Assembly (NCBI GenBank): GCA_020736575.1
Contig: JAGPYM010000001.1
Coordinates: forward strand, 1,612,001 to 1,676,000
Length of the DNA: 64,000 nucleotides
Origin: Thelonectria olida
Taxonomy: Eukaryota; Ascomycota; Sordariomycetes; Hypocreales; Nectriaceae
Reading direction: 5' to 3'
Positions 1 through 11,586 of the stretch are shown one piece after another. Numbering within the stretch: position 1 is the first letter of the stretch; each line of letters opens with the position of its first letter. The position numbers and the translations under genes are program-made. The notes beneath the pieces were generated by a model. The model was not told the DNA's origin, did no database searches, and was given only the letters and a program-made list of their open reading frames with translations.

Positions 1-2414
1 GACTGGTAGACGACGATCGATTGCGTCCCGGGCAGCCTCGCGCCGGTAGTCGTCGATGGAGGCGGACTCATGTAGACGAGCTCGGGCGACAGGGACAGAG
101 TCGGGCGTTTTGCAGTTTGAGTTGAAGAGGCGCTCGCTTGCTATTTTAGATGTCTGATCAATGACGTACTTGCTCCTGTCCATGTGCTGCCGTCAGGGGT
201 TTGATCAGGTACGTGAATGCCATCTCGCGGAGGCGTGTGCAGAGCGTGTTTACAAATGGCTGACGGACGCTTCCATCTCCAACAACCAGAGCGGCGTACT
301 GCAACATATACTGCCTACCGACGATGATGACATGACGTTCTGGAAGGGACATGAAGGGCAATCTCAACTCAGCCAGCGTCTCCAGAGTAGGGGGAAGTGC
401 ACACAACAATCGGAAAAAGAGGTTCAGAACACAGGACCTCGACATGCTCATCTCCATAGTGCTGGGCATGTGTTGTGTCATGTAAGGTGAGGGTTTCAGG
501 GTTACCATCAACAACGTTCGCATGCACGACAGGGATAAAGGAGAGCTTGTCTAGGAAGACGCAGCTGAGACCCCATGAGGACTGGTGGAAGACTTGGCCA
601 AATGTGCGTAGCTCAACATTGGAAGACTTACCCAGTTGCACACCGAGCATGGAAACACTTGATGTTTTGGTTGAGTGGTTGATTCCTCAGCACGTGGTGG
701 GGAGACGAAGCAGAGATTGGGGCACGTTGCTTGGCGTGGGAATGTTGAGAGTTGAGTCGAAACTTGCCGCAGCATGTCACCGAAGTCACAAGACCAAGAG
801 TGCGACCGCTTATCTTTCGACAAAGAAGATGAGCAGGGATTATGAAAGACGATATTTTTTTTTGTGCAACTTATTTCAGCCACCTAATATAGATTAACAC
901 ATGAAAGACATTTGAAGAAGCTGCAACCCCTCATTGTCACTGCGCTGCTGCTAATAAGGTGAAATTTGATGTGCGGATTAGCTGCCAATAGTAGATTGGT
1001 ACGGAGTAATTACCCTTCACAGTTACGCCCAATTCGTTATCACAGGGCAACCACAGACTGTTGCCTCAGGTTAGGTTCCTACCCATTGTCCTCGACTATC
1101 AACCTGGCTTTCATCAACAACAACAACAACAACAACTCCATAACTCACAGCTCGTAAGAAGTCACTCGACAGATGGAACTGTCAAATGAACCACGCCGGA
1201 TCCTTTAGAGGATCACGATACAGTAGTTTCCATATCCGTCCTCCCCGGTCAGACCCTGTCCTCCGCTGTCCTTAGTCAGTGCACCAACGCCAAAAGGCCG
1301 CCAACGCACCATGATCCCGGTTCCAGCTCAGGCGCTTGGAGCAAATCCAGCATGGGGGAGCACACCGGTGCAGATGATATCCTGGTTACCCAGGGCCCAA
1401 CAAGGGCATCATTCGGCCGGGCAGCATTGAACACTGGTCGGACCAACCCCTGAGGTCGGTAACTACGCAGTTGCACGTAGTGGTTCCCTTGTGAATCGCA
1501 AATCAGTTATTAGTATAGCGCTCTTTCGACTTGACCAGCTGAGTTCCCCCCCTCCTCCTCAATGTCCCATCCCAACTCCGACATTCAACAACACCTCTTC
1601 AAGCCGTCGATGCTTGTGAGGCATTTCGTCGATTGTCCGTCCTGATCACACGCGGCCCTGGCCCAAATCTCGTCTTCCGCTCGCCTCGCCTGGCTTCGCC
1701 GACCTGCGCAGACGACCTGCATCTCGCCTCCTGGCCAACCCAGTTGCCAGGCCTGCAACACCACGCTGCCCCTCTGACGTGCAGGCGGTGCAGCCGTCTT
1801 GAGGAAACGGCCCAGGAAACCGACCCAGGGAAACCGACCGGGGAAGACCATCAGCGCTCCCGCCATCGCCTTCTCGTTCGTTGGCTCAACCCGCTGCATC
1901 ATCCGCTGGAATGGACTGAAGAGACCTTATACGCACAATTCCACTCAGCCCGTTGGTCTACTCCATGCCCGCGCTGTTGATATGCATCGGCAGGCCTTTA
2001 CCTCGCGTGACAGGTCGACTGACAGGTCTATGATTAGGTCTCAGTTGCTGCAGCCATCTGCGGGTTGCCTCGCCGTCGAAAAAAGAGGACGTTCCTGTCT
2101 ACGTTCCGATAATTATTTCATGCCTCAGTTGCCAAAGTCTGTTAGTACACCTCGTACCAATCCTCTCGTTAGCCTTTCGCCCTATCTAGTGTGCGTCCCG
2201 CGACTCACGCATCAACCCCTACAAACTCCCCTCCCCCTCACTTTCGGCCTCTCCCCTAATAATAATAATCCCCTTCTTCCTTTCTTTCTGGCCCCTGGAT
2301 CCGTCTCCACGGATTTCCCCACCAACGACGACTTTCTTTTCTCTCAGCTCCTTCTGTTTGCTGGCATCATATGTTTCCCTTCACATTTGTTGCAAGTCGC
2401 TGAGGCTGGCGACC
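1..2414. other. Left-edge region without a confident gene
   Basis: No recognisable protein was found. A minus-strand ATG at 71 opens a frame that runs off the left edge and could be the N-terminus of a gene outside the window. A minus-strand ATG ORF at 158-523 (121 aa) and an overlapping minus-strand frame at 369-650 resemble no family I know. A CAA-type microsatellite sits near 1114-1136. From about 2200 to 2400 the DNA becomes C/T-rich, as expected for the promoter and 5' UTR of the downstream Ras-GEF gene. The plus-strand ORF at 1799-2587 is in a different frame from that gene and looks like UTR. Confidence 0.5.
1114..1136. repeat. CAA trinucleotide microsatellite
   Basis: About seven uninterrupted CAA/AAC units in non-coding DNA upstream of the Ras-GEF gene. 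No function is implied. Confidence 0.8.
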
Positions 2415-5400
2415 ATGCATTCCGATCATGCTGGCTCACGACAAGCTCACACAATTCCAGGCGCTCCGCCGACTTCCCGCTCACGGCTCGTAGCCAATCC
2501 GATCCCTCGCTACCCGCCCGACATCACCAGCCAGCACCCAGTTCGCAGCCACAGTCGCCAGGACTCGGTTGGCTCAATTGTCGATGACCCCTTCTTCCAG
2601 CAGCGATTTAGCGTTGTCGACCCCCATCCAGACGACCATTCGGACGACTCAGACAGTAGCTCCGTCTACCAATCCCTTCCCTCAGACGACGGCCACGACA
2701 ACAACCACTTTGGCGGCGCCAACGACGACTTCCAGCCCACCGACCGAGATAGCAATGACAATACCCTGAGCCAACACTGGCCGCCTCCCCGAAGAGAGTC
2801 TCTGACCGCCCCTCCTTCTTCCTACTGGGTAAGTCTGTTCGCTCCCGCACACACGGACCCCTCAACTGTCTGGGCTTCTTCGCGGGCAGGGGGTCACCTC
2901 GTCTGAGTGTGAGACATGTCTGATGCGGGGGACTGACTGTGGCTTTGCCTTCCTAGATCCCTTCTTCCCCTACTATGGAGGGCGGCTTCAACATCGCCGT
3001 CATCGGTTCCACCGGTGTCGGGAAATCGTCCTTCGTCCAAAGGGTGCTGGGCCTATCCCGGCCGCCCATCTCTAATGCCTCCAGCGTCCGCATGCTGGTA
3101 GACAACACATCCCACGTCATCACGCTTCTTGAGCTGGACCTAGAGTACTTTGAATTAAACCCAAATCAACCAATCCAGTGGCCGAAACAGATCAACGGCC
3201 ACATTGTGCCCCGCGTGGATGCCGCCCTCATCCTCTACGATGTTATGAATCAGGGGTCCATCCGCGAGCTCCCTCAAACCCTGGGTACGCTCCACCTATC
3301 TGCCACGAGAACATGCACTGACAAGGTTTTAGCCGCCCTCACGAATTCCGGCCTTCCCTCAAGTCTGGTGGCCTGCAAATGTGAGAACCCAGAAGAGGAC
3401 TGGGAGGTCGATGCGGACGGCCTGGCAACTCATCAACTGTTCAGGTCATGTGTCGCTACCTACAAGCTCATCTCGGATAAGCCCGAGATTGCTAGAATGT
3501 GTCTTCACACGATTCTTCGAGCTGCGATATCTCATCGAAGGGGTGAGTTCAACTCTTGGATGAGCCATATCTTTGCGCTGACTTGATTCGCAGAAGAAAA
3601 CGGCGAAACCGTCTCGCGCCGGCGCGCACAATCCGCTGCCAACCTTGAAGCGCCCGATCCCACCGCAGGCAGGCCCTTGAGTCAGCAAAGCAAACACAGC
3701 AGAGCAAGCTCCGATTTCTCTCTGCTTCGAGGATTCCCGAACGCCCCTGTGGCTGAGAACTATCGAGCACGTAGCCCTCGAGTCGCCCAAAGTCAGGCTG
3801 CCGGCCAAAACGACCCGCAAACAGTCAGCAGCATGCTCAGAACTCCTGGAATACGGCTCGACAAAGGCGGCGATGCCCATCTCGACGTAGAAGAATCAGA
3901 CGCTGAATCATACCGATACTCCGACGATATTCCGATTTTACAGCGGAACGATGATAGTGTGCTCGACAAACCCGCCAAAGTAGCAGGCGTCACATTCGAC
4001 GACTTGGTGGATCGCCTACTTGCGCCCAGGCTATCCCGAGTGGACAACAACTTCTCCGACATCTTCCTGTGTCTATATCGCAAGTTTGCGGCCCCCAGCG
4101 AACTCTTTTCGGCCATCCTGACTCGATTGGATCAAGTCCGAGAGGACAAGACGTCACATTATTTGTCTAAAACGGCGACACAACTCCGAATTATTGAAAT
4201 GGTAGCCAAGTGGGTATCGCTATACCCAGGCGACTTTGCCAGGCCTCTCACCAGAAGAAACCTGGAGGAGTTTATCAAACATCTTGCTACAGAACCAATT
4301 TTTTCGATAGCTGCTCAACACATGCGCCGAAATCTCCAGTTCAATGTCATTGAGGACGACGACACTGGCTGGGCAAATTCGGATGTCCAGAGCGATGTGG
4401 CCGCGAGCGAGCTGTTATCCAAGGACGCCCATGAGCTCTCTGCAGGGATCAGTGTGCTTCAGGTCGAAGAAGACATTGATAGCAGGCCTTCGGGCAGCTC
4501 TGAAACATCGTTCCCAGACAGAGGAAGCAGTATTTCGAGTCAAGTACACTTTCACTCATTCGACGACTACGAGAGGGCAGCGGCTGGGTTAGAGCCCGCG
4601 GATACGTTACCTATGAATAAGTTCCGGTATCACATCTTCATAGACATCCCTGATGAAGATGTGGCCGATGAGTTGACTCGGATCGACTGGATCATGTTCT
4701 CATCTATCCGAATCCGAGACTTTGTCAGGCACGTTAGTTTATCAACCGCCCAGAAGGAGAAGTGCAAGAGCTTGCGCAACGTCAATCGAATGATTCATCA
4801 CTTCAATCACGTCGCGAAGTGGGTTGCCAACATGATCCTTCTGCGTGACAAGGCAAAGCACCGAGCACAAATGCTGGAGAAGTTTATAAACATTGCGCTG
4901 AAGCTACGACAACTTAATAATTACAACGGTTTGGCAGCCATCTTAGCCGGAGTCAACGGAACGGCCATCCACCGATTGACTCAGACGCGAGGACTTGTAC
5001 CAACAGATACTCAGAAGCGATTTGCGAGATTGGTAATATTAATGGGAACGCAGAAGAGTCACTTTGCATACCGACTAGCGTGGGAGAACTCGCCTCTTCC
5101 GCGCATCCCCTTCATTCCTCTTCATAGGCGAGATCTGGTGTCGGCTGAAGAGGGAAGCAAGACTTTTGTTGGTCCGGATGGTGACCGCATCAACTGGAAA
5201 AAGTTTGAGGTGCTAGGAGAGGTACTCCTCCCAATTATGAAGAGCCAAGGCTCCGCATATCCGAACCTCTCCAAGCACGATAGTGCGCGAGAACTAATCT
5301 TGAATTGTCGGATGCCAACGGACGAGGAGGTAAGATAGGTTCATTTTCTCTAAACAACCGCCATTCATTGTTAACTTTGGGTGCCTTAGGATATCTACCA

Positions 5401-5479
5401 GCGAAGTGTGCAGGTTGAAAGCACATCAGGAGGACCAATCGAGCCGATCAAGAAGAAGTTTCCATGGTTTGCCAAATAG
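2415..5479 (+). CDS. Ras guanine-nucleotide exchange factor with N-terminal GTPase-like domain
   Basis: Exons 2415-2828, 2957-3284, 3333-3542, 3594-5329 and 5390-5479 give about 925 aa. The first 140 residues are Ser/Asp-rich and probably disordered. A Ras-like fold follows, with a P-loop GSTGVGKS at about 155-162. The switch-II DxxG is replaced by DLEYFE and the NKxD position by CKCE, so nucleotide hydrolysis is doubtful. A RasGEF_N domain starts near residue 448 (GVTFDDLVDRLLAP) and a Cdc25-type catalytic RasGEF domain spans about 650-890. Family knowledge predicts that it loads GTP on a Ras-family protein at a membrane. The start was chosen at ATG 2415 for its context (gcgaccATG) and frame. 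The second intron is only 48 nt, stop-free and in frame; removing it restores a better GTPase-like strand. The specific Ras partner cannot be told. Confidence 0.88.
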
Positions 5480-5992
5480 GACGAAGCGCGAGGAGTTACT
5501 GGGAATGCCTTTTTAATTCGATCTTGGGTATCATGATATGATAGGTTTTTAGTAGGGGCATTTGTTAGACTTGTGGTTTGTCGCATTGTGATCTACTGGC
5601 ATTGGATATCCCGCTTCGCAGTGGATGGATGGAGCTGGGTTCTGCGATTTTTTGGATAGCGAAACCAACAACACACGATTATCGGTCTCTGTAGAGAGAC
5701 GCATGATTCTGCCATGGGGCTAATTTTCTATCCATCTTTGCGTATCTGTCGGTGGAGGTGGACATGCTGGATAACCTACCTACCCAACATTGAGACCGCC
5801 AAGAAGTGGTCCCGTTGGCGCCTTCCTCGAGATGATCGCGGGCCTTGTACCCCGTACCTTCCACCTGAACTTAGGTAGGTAGATTGGCATGGGCGACAGT
5901 GTCGCTTGCCTTGCAGAACTCAGACCTTGTATTATCACTTCTCTTTCATCACTCCGATCCTCGACCACCGTTTCTTCTGCATCAACAACAGC
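5480..5992. other. Intergenic, Ras-GEF 3' side and promoter of the next gene
   Basis: No gene seen. It contains repeated AGGTAGG/CCTACCTACC motifs around 5775-5885, a short motif common in fungal intergenic DNA. It presumably holds the Ras-GEF 3' UTR and the promoter of the gene starting at 5993. Confidence 0.5.
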
Positions 5993-7750
5993 ATGTCCTC
6001 GAATGGAGCCGGTCCCTGGAGACATGGACCTGTCCTGTGGCCGTCCCGCGATGTGCAGTATTACAACCGTTCTTTCACTACCAACTCTCGATCTTTTCGT
6101 GAGCCAGGGGAACCTCAGAATTACAGTAGCGTCTTCGCTGTGCCTTGATCTTCCTACTCATCTTTCAGGCATCGAAACCGTCGACCAGCTATTGGACTTC
6201 GTCAAGGAAAGTCACCTCTGGATCGCCCGAACAGGATCTTGTTGCTTCGATGTGTCGATCACCGTTAACGGGGATTCACTGCCAAAGGACAAAGAGTGGG
6301 GAGTGTTTTCTCTTCAAGTAAAGCAAAGCAAAGTTCGTCAACATTTACCACCCACTACTGTAGCCTTCAAGCTGACTATGCAGCTCTGGGATCGCCTGTG
6401 TCTCAGACTCGAACGCGACTGTGATGCCGTAACCCAGCTGCCAGGGGTCATGACCTTTTCGATACACCACCCAGACTTGGCCTCCGTTCTTCTTCCCCCG
6501 GCCGGCGCAGTAATATCACGATTTCGATCAGTCATTCTCTCAATCGATATTGTCGAGGCCCAAGAAGAACAATCAACGAGCGAACCTCCTCTGAGACCCT
6601 CCAAGAAACGGAAGACAACCCGTAATCGCAAAAAGAACCACCATCCCGAGGCTAGCGAGCAAAAAGAAGTCTCGTCTCTCGACGTCGGAGACCGCTTGGC
6701 CGTCGAAAACTTTATGTCGAGCCTCAACTTCACACCACATGGAATCCCTGGCCAGTCTGCCATAACAACAGGTACAGGCCATATTCGGTCGATGGAGGAA
6801 ACCATGAGGAAATTATTTAACACGCAATGTGTCGAGGCGATATTTGAACAGCTGATGCTTGCCCCTCGGAAGAAATACGAAGGAATCAAGGTGTCCGGGG
6901 ATCTCTCAGCCAGTTGTCTCACTACACTGGTTCCGGGAGTCTTTCATATTCCTTATGTCAAAGTATGTTAAGTAAACTTGCCTGCTCATAAAATGATGCT
7001 AATAGTCTCACTTAGACAATATCTGAACGTTCCGAATATCTCAAGGTCATCAGTTCGTCGTTGGCCAGGATGAGGAACGCAGAATCTCCAAGGCTCAGGC
7101 AAAAGATAAGCGAGCTTGGCCTGGAGAGCACGGAAAGAAACCCGCCTACTCTTGAATGGGGTCGCATCGTGGCAAGCATTGAGAAGAAAACCTGGCACAT
7201 CCTGTTGGCGCGTTCCAGCATACCTTCCTTGAAAGGACAGACAACCAAGAAGCGGCAGTCATCGGCGCAATGCAAATCAGATGGGCGAGTCTTGTCTGAT
7301 GATCCAAGTCATTCGCCTCTTGAAGAACATGTGCAGAACTTTTTGGCTCACTTCAATATGGAAGATGACAGTCTATGTCAAGGAAGGATAGGCATCGATG
7401 GTTCCATTGCGCACAGCTCTCCCTTAGGGTGCAGCTTAGCAGTAGCCACCGAGCAAGATCTCAACTCAGACTATTCGGCACCAGTGGCTTGGCCAACCGA
7501 GCGCAACGTTTCTTTGCCCCTGATGAGAGCATGCAATGAACCTCTCACCCAGAGTCAACCAGCATCGTCTGACTTCGGTTCAACAGGATGGGGCAACGCC
7601 GCTCCATATATTGTGAATTCAGAACTTCTAGACTTGACAGAAAATCTAAGACAGAGACTAGACGATGAGATGGGCGAAGATGCAGGGTATCATCCATCAA
7701 GCTTTTGTTCATTTGATGACTGGCTCAGTTGCGCAAGTTTTGGGTTGTGA
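5993..7750 (+). CDS. Unrecognised fungal protein, about 544 aa
   Basis: Exons 5993-6098, 6169-6962 and 7016-7750. The first intron begins GTGAGC and ends TTTCAG; splicing joins the frame starting MSSNGAGPWRHGP to the long downstream frame (…SFRIETVDQLLDF). The second intron is GTATGT…CTTAG. I recognise no domain. The middle (about residues 200-215) has a basic stretch, RPSKKRKTTRNRKK, that looks like a nuclear localisation signal. The region after it contains predicted helices (SMEETMRKLFNT, KTISERSEYLKVISSSLARM). The C-terminal third is Ser/Pro-rich and ends in an acidic, Trp-containing tail (DDWLSCASFGL), reminiscent of an activation region. A nuclear role is only an inference. A longer start at 5889 is open, but it reads through the good first intron, so I prefer 5993. 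Confidence 0.65.
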
Positions 7751-8058
7751 GAAGCAAGTAGAAGTCATCTAGGAGGGAGGCAGAAGATTCGACAAGGATC
7801 AACACATGGAAAGTTTCAAAAAGATATAACGACAACATGAAGATCAAATTCTTTGGTAGATTAAAAGCGACATACATGGGGAGCCTATAGTCATCAAGAC
7901 GACAAGGCAACGTTTAAGTCCAACTCCAACAGCGAAACGAATTCCATGGCTAATAATTCAATTGCTGAAGACGAAAGTGCAACAGCATTCAGTCTCTTTG
8001 AGACAAGAACTGTAGACGAGGCTCGAGGCGATCAGAAACGAGGAGGCAGAGGCGCAAC
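7751..8058. other. Convergent intergenic spacer
   Basis: Lies between two convergent genes and presumably holds both 3' UTRs. No ORF or structured element recognised. Confidence 0.5.
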
Positions 8059-8298
8059 TCATTTCTTGTTCTTGTTCTTGTCCTTCTTGGCGGCAGTCTT
8101 CTTGTCCTTCTTGTCCTGGATGGCTTTGATCTGCTCGGGCTTCATGGTGGCTTTGTGGATGTACCAGTGCAGGACAATTTGCAGGATGACGGCGACGAGG
8201 ACGACGAGCAGGATGGTGAAGAGGATGGGCTGGTCGTTGAGGACGGCGACGGCCTCGTCGGTGGCGCCGATTTTGGAGAACCAATCGAATTGACCCAT
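8059..8298 (-). CDS. Small single-span membrane protein, 79 aa
   Basis: A single-exon ORF starting MGQFDWFSKIGATDE. It has a short N-terminal region, one strongly hydrophobic segment at about residues 25-45 (PILFTILLVVLVAVILQIVL), and a very Lys-rich cytosolic-type tail (repeated KKDKK/KNKNKK) to the end. The frame is open upstream to 8412, but the upstream residues look like 5' UTR, and the ATG at 8298 directly precedes a compact conserved-looking start. Size and topology resemble small ER or mitochondrial accessory membrane proteins; I cannot name a family. It is convergent with the gene ending at 7750. Confidence 0.6.
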   Translation of the reverse strand: MGQFDWFSKIGATDEAVAVLNDQPILFTILLVVLVAVILQIVLHWYIHKATMKPEQIKAIQDKKDKKTAAKKDKNKNKK

Positions 8299-9361
8299 TT
8301 TGAGGAGTTGATAACGTAGTATTCGTATAGTTCGTAGACGACCAGGTTTTAGATCGAATGTACCAGCCAATCGAGCGCGGATATGTTCCAGTAGATATTC
8401 GTAGATGTACAAGAAGAGAGCGAGTGAGGGGTGCTTGCGAACGTGCGCCAGTCACGTACGAGTTGGATTTGTATTAGCGGTGGTGGTGGGGAGAACCGGA
8501 CGTTGGACGAAGAGCAGACCGGACGAAGTAAGGGAAAGGAAAAGAATGGCTAGGTAGTTACGTTGGAAGATGAGAAGAAGAGAAGGGAAGGGGAAGGGGA
8601 GGGAAAAAAAAAGGAAACCCTGGACGTCGAAACCAAAAGCGTGACAATTCCGAAGCGATGAACGCTGGGCGACGGTGACGGACGGTGGACGAGCGTTGGC
8701 CCCCACTACTTCGTAACTACACCTCAGCTTCTCGCGCGTTGGAGGCCGTGGTTTGAGACGTTTCACACTTGCAGCAAAAGTCGACTGATTGTTCGGGACT
8801 GAGGCTGATTGGACACGGAGGACGAGACGGAGATGGACCCAGCCGAAGAGACCAGGGTTTGGGATTGTGAGAACGACTGAGTCTGTCAAATTGTAGGGAA
8901 ATGGCCAGGGCGACGAAGACATGTGCGGAGAGAACAAGCGCCAAATGAGTACGTGCCTACATACAGCCAGCAACTTATCATTCATGTTGTGAAATGACTT
9001 GCTGTTGTTACTTCATAGTGACCTAGCAGTGATGAAACGCAGTTATTTGGCAGAGACTACCTAGGTACCTGGGCACTCACATCTTACACGTGATATGGCA
9101 CGTGCTCCCGTCGTCTCATTTTCTGATCATTCAATGAAGCCAACGACAGGCTGCTGTGATTGGCTCACGCACCCCCAGGTACTAGCTCTTCTCAATTGAG
9201 GCTTCCTGGGTCAAAAAAATCTCGAGCTCGTGTGAGTGAGAACAGCAGTTCAATCCAGCCGACACCTCTTGGATTGCTGCCATTGCCGCTCCTCCCCACG
9301 AATTGATACCCCCGGATACTCTCTTCTCGATTGAGCGTCCCCCCCCGGACTCGTACCGGCC
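8299..9361. other. Divergent promoter between the small membrane protein and uS5m
   Basis: No gene supported; the minus-strand ORF at 8452-8985 uses a biased, low-information frame. The region holds A/G-rich runs near 8575-8615. Near uS5m it has two CACGTG boxes (9087, 9099) and an inverted CCAAT box (ATTGG near 9160). Confidence 0.55.
9087..9104. promoter_or_regulatory. Paired CACGTG (E-box) motifs upstream of uS5m
   Basis: CACGTG occurs at 9087-9092 and again at 9099-9104, one helical turn apart, about 260 bp before the uS5m start. An inverted CCAAT box follows near 9160. Binding by a bHLH factor (Cbf1-like) is an inference. Confidence 0.4.
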
Positions 9362-10921
9362 ATGAGCGTCGCACGTCCGGCGCGCAGCCTCCTCGGCCGC
9401 TGCCTCTCCTCCTCACGATCGACTCCCGCCATTGCCGTCCCCTCGCGAAACCTTCACACCTCAACACCCCGATCGAATCGAAAGCCCCGTTTCCGCAATG
9501 TCAAGGCTGAAGAGCTTGGCCTAGTGAGGCCAGACAGGTCGGTGAAGCCTGAAGAGATGGGAAAGTACAAGAAGGACAACTTCCCCGAATACTCGGCCGA
9601 GGACAGGGAGAAGCTCAAGGCCAAGTACACTGCCGAGCAGATCGAGGCTTTGGAGGCTGGAGAAAAGGCCGTCGACCCGCAAGACTTGATCATTCAGGGC
9701 CGGCTACGAGATGACCCTTACGCCCCCGACTACATTGAGGACTACTCCGTGCTGGACCCCCGCTACGACCTCAAGCCTGAAATCGAGGGCACCCCCAGAG
9801 AGGTCTCCTGGCCTAACCAAAGCGAGTGGATCGACAACTACGGCGAGAAGATTATGAAGATCACCGACAAGAAGACGAGCGACCAGCTCACCCGTGCAAT
9901 GGTCCGCGCCATGCGTCGTGTCAAGGAGAGCACCGGCCAGGAGCTGATAGACTTGACCGAGGACGAGCTCAAGGACATGGAGGCCGACCCCGAACTGGCC
10001 AAGCGCTACATCATCGAGGAGGACGGCCCCGAGCCCGACGCCAACGCCACCGGCCCCGAATTCATGACCCGCGCCCAGGCCATGCAGCTCGACGAGGCCA
10101 TTGACGCAGAGTGGAAGAAGGAGCTCGACAAGATCGCCGAGTTCTCTCACCAGGGCGAGGTCGAGCCCAGCAGCATCGAGCTCATCCAGGACGGCCCCGC
10201 CGGCACTGACCGCCTGCACTCGGCCGAGGCCGCTGACCTGGGCAAGGTGCCTGGTGTCCAAGGCATGTACAAGCACGCCGTCGACCCTGAGGATCAGGGC
10301 CAGGACGACTCTGGAAAGTTCCAGGAGATCAAGCGCCTGACGGGCATGAGCCTCAAGGACATCCGCTCGCTGCTGACCAAGTCCCTTGTGACCCGTTGGG
10401 TCTCCAACCAAACACGTTTAGGCAAGGTCCGCAGCACGTCGGTGGTTGCCATTGCCGGCAACGGTAACGGTCGCCTCGGTTTGGGCATGGCCAAGTCCAC
10501 CGAGGCCGGTGTCGCAGACGAGACTGCTCAGATGCTTGCTATCCGCAACATGAAGCCCATCCGCCGTTACGAGAACCGCACCATCTACGGCGACGTTTCT
10601 GCAAAGGTTTCCGGTACCGTCGTGGAGTTGATGTCTCGCCCTCCTGGTGAGTTTTACAAGAATATCATATATGTCCATGTATTTAACTAACGATGTAAAG
10701 GCTTTGGACTGCGTGCCCCTCACCGAATTTTTGAGATGTGCCGCGCGGCGGGCATCCACGATATTGCGGCGCGAATGCCCCGATCTAAGAACCCTATGAA
10801 CTCGGTCAAGGCGGCGTACCAAGCCTTGACGCACCAGCCCGACCCAGAGCAGATTGCCATTGGTCGTGGCAAGAAGCTCGTAGACGTGCGAAAGGTGTAC
10901 TACGGCGGTTCTGTATATTAA
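9362..10921 (+). CDS. Mitochondrial small-subunit ribosomal protein uS5m (MRPS5)
   Basis: Exons 9362-10646 and 10701-10921, 501 aa. The N-terminus (MSVARPARSLLGRCLSSSRS) is Arg/Ser-rich without acidic residues, as in a mitochondrial presequence. A long charged fungal extension follows. The S5 RNA-binding domain spans about residues 338-410 (TKSLVTRWVSNQTRLGKVRS, then VVAIAGNGNGRLGLGMAKS). The S5 C-terminal domain is continued in exon 2 (FGLRAPHRIFEMCRAAGI). The 54-nt intron is GTGAGT…AAAG. The protein is a structural component of the mitoribosome decoding region and acts in the matrix. The E-box pair and CCAAT element upstream may control it. Confidence 0.93.
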
Positions 10922-11237
10922 AAAAAAATGTTTGTACTACCAAAGAAAGAAGGAGGAGGGAAATGGTGTATCAAACGTGTACCTATATGAGAGAATCTCT
11001 CCCAAGATGTGGTGGTGGTAGAGTTGCTGTAACGTGTATGAAGTAGAATTACTTATTTGCTCAACAGCGACAGCGACATGTTCTCTTCATTCAAGCGATT
11101 GTGTCGTGTCTTTTGATGGGGTATCATTTCTCGTCCTATGGCGTGCCTCCTGTTCCTTGACCATGTCCATTGGCCTCTGTTGTCTAGCCAGCAACCGTTC
11201 TCGTCCTTGCATAAATTCTATTGCACGGTATTGAACC
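10922..11237. other. Convergent spacer between uS5m and Dad3
   Basis: About 316 bp holding the two 3' UTRs. An A-run directly follows the uS5m stop. Nothing else recognised. Confidence 0.5.
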
Positions 11238-11586
11238 TCAGTTCGCCGTTGATCCATCACCCCAGTCGATTTCCTGCTGCAAAACGATGCTGTAGACGCT
11301 GGCCTTGAGGAGGGTAAAGGCCAAGCTCGTCTTGCGCTCGAGGTCGCGCAGGCCGTCGAGGATTTCGACCGAGGGGTTGGAGGCGAGGTGGTCGAGGATG
11401 GTGGCCAGCTAAAGCTTTGTGTCAGCCGTCGAAGCCTCCGGGCTTTATGTCTACACGGCGCATGGAGGGAGGCATGCGCACTTTGTTCATGTTGTCGGCC
11501 AGACGCTCGTACTCGTCGAGAACTTCCTGCTCGAGGGGGGTGACTTCTGGCTGGTCGAGGAGGCCCCGGCCTGGTGTTTGGTCCAT
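11238..11586 (-). CDS. DAD3: DASH/Dam1 kinetochore complex subunit Dad3
   Basis: Minus-strand exons 11482-11586 and 11238-11408 (intron 73 nt, GTGCGC…TTTAG) give 91 aa, the usual Dad3 size. The sequence begins MDQTPGRGLLDQPEVTPLEQ, continues EVLDEYERLADNMNKLATIL across the splice, and then has LDGLRDLERKTSLAFTLLKA. These are the heptad-like helices typical of this family. Dad3 is part of the ten-protein ring that couples kinetochores to spindle microtubules in fungi. Without the intron the frame would diverge into a low-complexity extension, so the two-exon model is preferred. The CDS 5' side lies 305 bp from the 3' end of the HET gene. Confidence 0.88.

Noticed and set aside
1799..2587. 262-aa plus-strand ORF before the Ras-GEF
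   Set aside because: Non-ATG start, Pro/Ser/His-rich composition from C/T-rich DNA, and overlap in another frame with the real exon 1.
8452..8985. 177-aa minus-strand ORF in the uS5m promoter
   Set aside because: Low-complexity translation of purine-rich DNA; no family resemblance.
9704..10411. Long minus-strand ORF (235 aa) opposite uS5m
   Set aside because: Antisense shadow produced by codon bias of a well-supported gene; composition is Leu/Val/Gly-rich with no domain.
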